From contig JALKBU010001512.1 in the NCBI GenBank assembly GCA_023091735.1, positions 1 to 10,110 on the forward strand: a stretch of 10,110 nucleotides of DNA, read 5' to 3'. The translations under genes and the position numbers were made by a program. The notes under the pieces are model-generated. The model did not search any database and was not told the DNA's origin. It saw only the letters and a program-made list of their open reading frames with translations. Origin of the DNA: Trichomonas tenax (lineage: Eukaryota > Parabasalia > Trichomonadida > Trichomonadidae). This document shows, one piece after another, positions 5,893-10,110 of the stretch; within the stretch, counting starts at the first letter, position 1; every line of letters begins with the position of its first letter.

Positions 5893-8800
5893 TTACTCTT
5901 GTTTCAGAGGTGAAACAACAATTGGAATTCCTTTCTCGAAGTAATATTCGATTGGATTTTTCAGCATTTCTGCCAACTTCCAGTCCATGTAACATCTTCC
6001 CTTTGGTGCATCTCTGACGATTTGATTTGCACGCTTTGATGCTTCACTGCAAACAGCATCAATTGTGTCATTTTCGACAACGCCAATGATTGTTCCTAAT
6101 CCTGTTATTATAGCAACAGAGCAAATCTCTGACCATTTGTTGAGAATCTCTGAAGTGAAGATTGCACATTCATCAGAAGCACCTTCTTTGAGCATTGCAA
6201 CTGATTTGTAGTATGTTGCACCTACAGCAATTCTCTTAATATCTTTGTGCTTTTCTTCAGCCTCTGAGAATGTCTGAACAACATCATTAAATGAATCAAC
6301 AGGGCAATTAATTCTTACGCAAATAACAATGATTTTCGCCTGAACAGGAATGTTTTCTATCTTTGGCTTAAGTAACTCTGCGATTACTTGTTCCTTTTCG
6401 CGATATCTGACTTGCTTTGAGATATCAAGGACAATAATCAAGTCGAGGTCCTTTCCAAATGGCTCTTTAAGGAACTTAAATGTCATCACGCAGTTGTTGA
6501 TTGTCAATGTCTTTATTGGAGCGAATGCACCAAAGTAATCACTGAGTTTCTGTCCAATCATTTGTGGAATTGTTTGACTTGAAAGTCTTGCAGCGAGTTC
6601 ATTGCACATAACGATGATGTCGCCTTTGCTGACGACATAAGATGGCTGTGGAACTTTTTCGAAAATGGACTCTGCGTAGCCTTCGATCATGGAAATAATT
6701 CTCTTCATTCTGGACTGTGAAACAGACATTTCTCGTCTAAGTATGTACTTGACACCATAGAGCCAAAGCTTTTGGCGACTGAGGATGTATTTGAACAATA
6801 TAGTCATAGCGACAACGAAAAGAATGAAAGCAATTGTCCATACCCAGATTGATGATGTCAATCCTTCAAGTGTCTGACTTGTGACAGTGAGCATCTGCGG
6901 GATTGTTGATGTGACAAGTCCGGTGATGTTGTTGATGATGATGTAGCGGGACATAAGGAAGTTGTAGTCACCTTTGATGTAGTGATCGTCCATGAGAAGT
7001 TGCGTTAAATCGTAAACCAGTTGTGAGAATGATGCGACAGACATTGTCTGCCACTTGTTGAGAGGATAAATTTCGTTCACATATGAAGAGTTCGTTGTTG
7101 TGACGTATTGAGTCTCAGCAATGATTGCTCGCATGCATTCTCTGTTCAAATCTTTCATTTTGTCTCCATATGTACTATCTTCTCTTGATAACTCAACATA
7201 TGAAAGCATGAGCATTGAATCTCTTGCGATAATAGAGATGGCTTCGTCTTGTTTCATTAATTCGTATGAAAGTATATCAACCTTTTTGTATTCGACCTCG
7301 AAAACGTAGAAAGCCAAAACGCAGCCTAACGCAAAGATGACCATGAAGATGAAAATGTATGTTGCATAAAGCGATTGATCTGGTTCTTTAGTTTCTGTTC
7401 TCTGTGTTTTGACGGCTGTGATTTGTCTGACGATCTCTAAAAGGGATTTCCATCTCCTGTGGATCAATGAGCAGCAGACGATGAGCATAATGAAATCAAA
7501 GAGACCGAGAAGTGAGAAAGCAATGATGACAGCTTTATAACGAGGACCGATGTGATTTGAAGTGAAATGCTTCATCAATGTCTGTCTGTGTTGATCAATT
7601 GCATGAATGTGATTATAAGTCCACATGTAGAAGCATCTTTTCTCTTCTTCAGTACCAAAAATACCTTCTGGTCTTTGATGTGCTAATAAAGAGACCGATA
7701 TGTTAGGACATCCTTCAGGTGCTTCAGGAGGAACGTAAGCAATCAGATCATTCAAGTATTGTTGAGGTGCTGTTATCGATTGAGTATTTATTGCAATCTT
7801 TTGTCGGAACGTTTTCGCTTCATCCAACGAAATACCGATAATTGTTGCAATCTTTGTGAGTTCTCCCAACTGTGTGTTTTTATCGGATTCTCTGAGAATG
7901 TTGTGTGAGAGAGCAGTTGTCAATTGCAAAATGTTGATGTATCTATTGACGTAGAAGTTTGATTGCGTGAGTTTCGTGTAATACAAATTGTTGATTGTTA
8001 ACATAGCGACAAGGAATATGAAAAGCGATGTGAAGTAAATCATCTTGAATGGGAATGTGATCTTGTTTGTCAATCTTTCGACATACTTTTCGATTGTCAT
8101 TCCTTGTTGTTTCTTCTTCTTAATTGGCTCCGAATCAGTGTCAGTATCGATACCAAAAGCCAAAGGAGAGTTTTGCGAGTTAACTCTTGTGAAAAGCATT
8201 GGAACAGCAACTGTTGCTTTATGTGGTGCGCAAAGTGTGACTTCAGCAAACTGATTCCAGTGATCACGAATTTCTTCTGACTTTCCAAACTCCATTAAAC
8301 TTGCTGTAAAGAGTTTCTTCACTCTTCTGACTTCATTTGCCAACGAAATGATATTGAGTTGCTTTGTATCTCTGTCTGTCCAGAAGTTATCTGTGATTGT
8401 TTCCAAAGCATCAGCTTCGTGAGCTAAGCGCGCAACTGTTTCAGAAACTTCAGGATCTGAATCGCCAGCAACAGACCTTTTGAACAAAATTGCTTGTGTC
8501 GCCAAGAATCTCATTCTCATTGTGTGCTTCCTCTTGAGCACGAAATGAGTGTATTGGATACTGCTGAGGCTGATATTGCGACTGATGCAAATTCTTATGA
8601 TATCTGAAAGCGCTTCTTCAGAGAATCTATGCGATAATACGAATTGCATGAAATCTAAAGAGACAGCATTCTCCATTTGATAAGCAATACCTGACCTCAT
8701 GTAAACAAGAGCAGTGAGAGGTCTGAGAATATGTTCTTCAGAATAAAGATGTCCATTCGATGGCGTAAGAGCTCTCTTCGTTGCATGATAAAGATGCCTG

Positions 8801-9750
8801 TGGAAGATATATGTTCCTATAACATCCAAGAAGAAAATGAGAGCCCAGAACTCGAGAATCAGCTGCTGATCGAAAGAAATCCATGTTGTGATAATACCGA
8901 AGGCACCGAAAGCGATAGCATCGAAATAAAGCCTTGTGAGAATGAATGCAGCGAAGTTAGTCATGAAATGATTTCTTATGGTGAAAACTAGTTTAACTAT
9001 ACCCCAAATGAAAGAAATAACTGAAGCAATCGTTGTATAATAATACCACTGTGTTGATCTCAATGGGAGGAATGCAGAAATGATGTAGAACGTTAAGAGA
9101 TCAGTTGTATTGACGACTGGCGAGTAAAAAGAGAAGATTCCTCCATTCGGCGAAATATGATAGGCAACAATATTAATAAAAGCAGCGCGGCTCAATATCA
9201 GTAAGAAGTAGAGCAAGAATAACGATATAGCATAGAAAAATGCCGTCGCTGAAGTTATTGAGTGTTTTAATGCTTCAAGAAACATCTTTCCGAACAAGAA
9301 ACCGCAGACAATGGCTGACAGTTGTGGGAAAAAGTAGAAAGAAAAATATAAAAGATTTGCTCTAAACGTAGATATCGAAGATGGACTTCCAAACTTGAAG
9401 TAATAAATGACTTGGTATATCGTAAAACCAGCCAAAATGCACTGCATGACGAATGCCAACATGTGGAAGGTAATATTCGAGAAAACTGACTGTGATGAAG
9501 AAGAATCTTCAGATATTTTCTTTAGAGGCGTAGAAACGCCTGTGAGAGCTATATCGTATAAAAGGGAAATGATTATCCATATAAAAATGTGAAATGATTG
9601 CGACAAATTATTTTGTGTTAATACTTGAATGCAAAAGTTGAAATAATCCATGTAGAAGAACTTCTTTTTGCTGTTCGGAGAGATTTGCATCTTGTTTATG
9701 AATGAATCAAGCGAATCTGGTAAATTTAATGGTTGATTAATTTCATTCAT
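5893..9750 (-). CDS. Multi-pass receptor with PAS-like and degenerate cyclase domain
   Basis: This 1285-residue membrane protein resembles the large trichomonad adenylate/guanylate cyclase family. About eight hydrophobic segments lie within residues 50-316. A cytosolic, mostly helical region follows (320-565, with KKKK at 544-547). Then come two modules of the form membrane span, loop of about 150 residues, membrane span: spans near 567-588 and 737-762, then 795-817 and 966-989. N-glycosylation sequons at N683, N887 and N941 fall in these loops and agree with an outside location. A PAS-like domain (about 1025-1110) and a class III cyclase-like domain (about 1120-1265) end the protein. In my alignment the two metal-binding aspartates are R1146 (AKIIVICVRI) and A1178 (RIAVGATYY), and the catalytic Asn and Arg are S1235 and K1239, so it is probably inactive as a cyclase and may act as a regulatory partner or ligand-sensing scaffold. 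Start ATG 9750 follows an in-frame TAA and an Inr. The stop is followed within 15 nt by TAAA (minus strand, 5882-5885). Confidence 0.82.
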   Translation of the reverse strand: MNEINQPLNLPDSLDSFINKMQISPNSKKKFFYMDYFNFCIQVLTQNNLSQSFHIFIWIIISLLYDIALTGVSTPLKKISEDSSSSQSVFSNITFHMLAFVMQCILAGFTIYQVIYYFKFGSPSSISTFRANLLYFSFYFFPQLSAIVCGFLFGKMFLEALKHSITSATAFFYAISLFLLYFLLILSRAAFINIVAYHISPNGGIFSFYSPVVNTTDLLTFYIISAFLPLRSTQWYYYTTIASVISFIWGIVKLVFTIRNHFMTNFAAFILTRLYFDAIAFGAFGIITTWISFDQQLILEFWALIFFLDVIGTYIFHRHLYHATKRALTPSNGHLYSEEHILRPLTALVYMRSGIAYQMENAVSLDFMQFVLSHRFSEEALSDIIRICISRNISLSSIQYTHFVLKRKHTMRMRFLATQAILFKRSVAGDSDPEVSETVARLAHEADALETITDNFWTDRDTKQLNIISLANEVRRVKKLFTASLMEFGKSEEIRDHWNQFAEVTLCAPHKATVAVPMLFTRVNSQNSPLAFGIDTDTDSEPIKKKKQQGMTIEKYVERLTNKITFPFKMIYFTSLFIFLVAMLTINNLYYTKLTQSNFYVNRYINILQLTTALSHNILRESDKNTQLGELTKIATIIGISLDEAKTFRQKIAINTQSITAPQQYLNDLIAYVPPEAPEGCPNISVSLLAHQRPEGIFGTEEEKRCFYMWTYNHIHAIDQHRQTLMKHFTSNHIGPRYKAVIIAFSLLGLFDFIMLIVCCSLIHRRWKSLLEIVRQITAVKTQRTETKEPDQSLYATYIFIFMVIFALGCVLAFYVFEVEYKKVDILSYELMKQDEAISIIARDSMLMLSYVELSREDSTYGDKMKDLNRECMRAIIAETQYVTTTNSSYVNEIYPLNKWQTMSVASFSQLVYDLTQLLMDDHYIKGDYNFLMSRYIIINNITGLVTSTIPQMLTVTSQTLEGLTSSIWVWTIAFILFVVAMTILFKYILSRQKLWLYGVKYILRREMSVSQSRMKRIISMIEGYAESIFEKVPQPSYVVSKGDIIVMCNELAARLSSQTIPQMIGQKLSDYFGAFAPIKTLTINNCVMTFKFLKEPFGKDLDLIIVLDISKQVRYREKEQVIAELLKPKIENIPVQAKIIVICVRINCPVDSFNDVVQTFSEAEEKHKDIKRIAVGATYYKSVAMLKEGASDECAIFTSEILNKWSEICSVAIITGLGTIIGVVENDTIDAVCSEASKRANQIVRDAPKGRCYMDWKLAEMLKNPIEYYFEKGIPIVVSPLKQE

Positions 9751-9769
9751 AATTTTTTACAACAAGCAA

Positions 9770-9774
9770 AATGA
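9770..9774 (-). promoter_or_regulatory. Initiator (Inr) TCATT of the cyclase-like gene
   Basis: AATGA on the plus strand reads TCATT on the minus strand, a full match to the trichomonad initiator. The predicted start at 9772 would give a 22-nt 5' UTR before the ATG at 9750, which supports that start codon. Confidence 0.65.
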
Positions 9775-10058
9775 ACTTTTTACCGAAAATTATTCTTCTC
9801 TACACTTAATAGTAGCTATGTTTAAAGTAGCTTTAATTTAAAAAGAGTTTGAAAAATTCTGGTTTATAAACTAAAATATAGCTTCAACTACATCTCAAAA
9901 CCTTATATTTGAAATTTTGAGTTGTAAACACTGCAGAATAATGCTAAAATCTTCAATTAAGTAAAAATTTAATTGGTAAAAATTTGGCAGTATTTTTCCT
10001 TCTGCGGTGTAGTCCCGCGACCTTCATAACTTTTTATCTGATCAATATTTTTTCGATT

Positions 10059-10072
10059 TGAAAGTACTTTCA
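10059..10072. repeat. 14-bp perfect palindrome TGAAAGTACTTTCA
   Basis: TGAAAGTACTTTCA equals its own reverse complement. The overlapping AAGTAC-TTTCAT-GTACTT (10062-10079) is a second inverted repeat. It lies about 290 bp upstream of the Inr of the cyclase-like gene. It might be a site for a dimeric DNA-binding protein, but in AT-rich DNA such a palindrome can also arise by chance. Confidence 0.4.
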
Positions 10073-10110
10073 TGTACTTATTGATAGTTGTCTATCCAGT
10101 GGTATAAGTG

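Larger units (their letters stand above)
9751..10110. other. Upstream region of the cyclase-like gene, no second gene seen
   Basis: The 360 bp are AT-rich and contain the Inr of the cyclase-like gene but no protein frame of note. A small island, CTGCGGTGTAGTCCCGCGACC at about 10001-10022, is richer in G+C and can form a 4-bp stem (GCGG/CCGC) with a 7-nt loop, but it does not fit a tRNA. A short palindrome follows at 10059-10072. Confidence 0.55.

Noticed and set aside
8731..8991. 86-codon plus-strand frame inside the cyclase-like gene
   Set aside because: It is antisense to a well-supported 1285-codon frame and has no promoter or family match, so it is a shadow frame.
9998..10025. GC-rich island TGCGGTGTAGTCCCGCG as a possible tRNA arm
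   Set aside because: The 7-nt loop lacks U33 on either strand, and I could not place acceptor, D or T arms around it.

Overview
The window is nuclear DNA of a parabasalid protist, most likely Trichomonas vaginalis or a close relative. The reasons are: AT-rich intergenic DNA; protein genes with no visible introns; matches to the trichomonad initiator consensus TCA(C/T)(A/T) 8 and 22 nt before two start codons; a UAAA signal overlapping a stop codon; a broken BspA-like leucine-rich-repeat gene; and a very large membrane protein of the trichomonad 'adenylate/guanylate cyclase' type. The species is an inference. The families are read from the proteins themselves.

Layout from left to right. An unassigned GC-richer block (1-about 120) abuts a tRNA-Arg(ACG) gene on the minus strand (129-202) with its own T6 stop. 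Next comes the 20S proteasome subunit alpha6/PSMA1 (452-1153, +), then 436 bp of empty AT-rich DNA. A short TBCCD1-like protein follows (1590-2264, -). It is divergent to an ADA2 transcriptional adaptor (2521-3786, +). The spacer between these two holds five copies of a 31-bp tandem repeat. A decayed BspA-like gene (about 4007-5006, +) comes next. The gene-free stretch 5007-5892 holds a stray copy of the 31-bp repeat core and a strong nested hairpin that may be a structured RNA. The largest gene (5893-9750, -) encodes a 1285-residue multi-pass protein with two ectodomains, a PAS-like domain and a C-terminal class III cyclase-like domain that appears to lack its catalytic metal ligands. The last 360 bp hold its promoter and a short palindrome.

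The genes do not form a pathway or operon. Proteasome, ADA2 (SAGA-type histone acetylation) and tRNA are housekeeping functions. TBCCD1 belongs to cytoskeletal or centrosome biology, and the BspA and cyclase-like genes belong to surface families that are expanded in trichomonads. The items most worth a second look are the probable pseudocyclase receptor, the hairpin at 5593-5695, the 31-bp repeat array between divergent promoters, and the N-terminally short TBCCD1. I see no evidence of a complete new multi-gene system.
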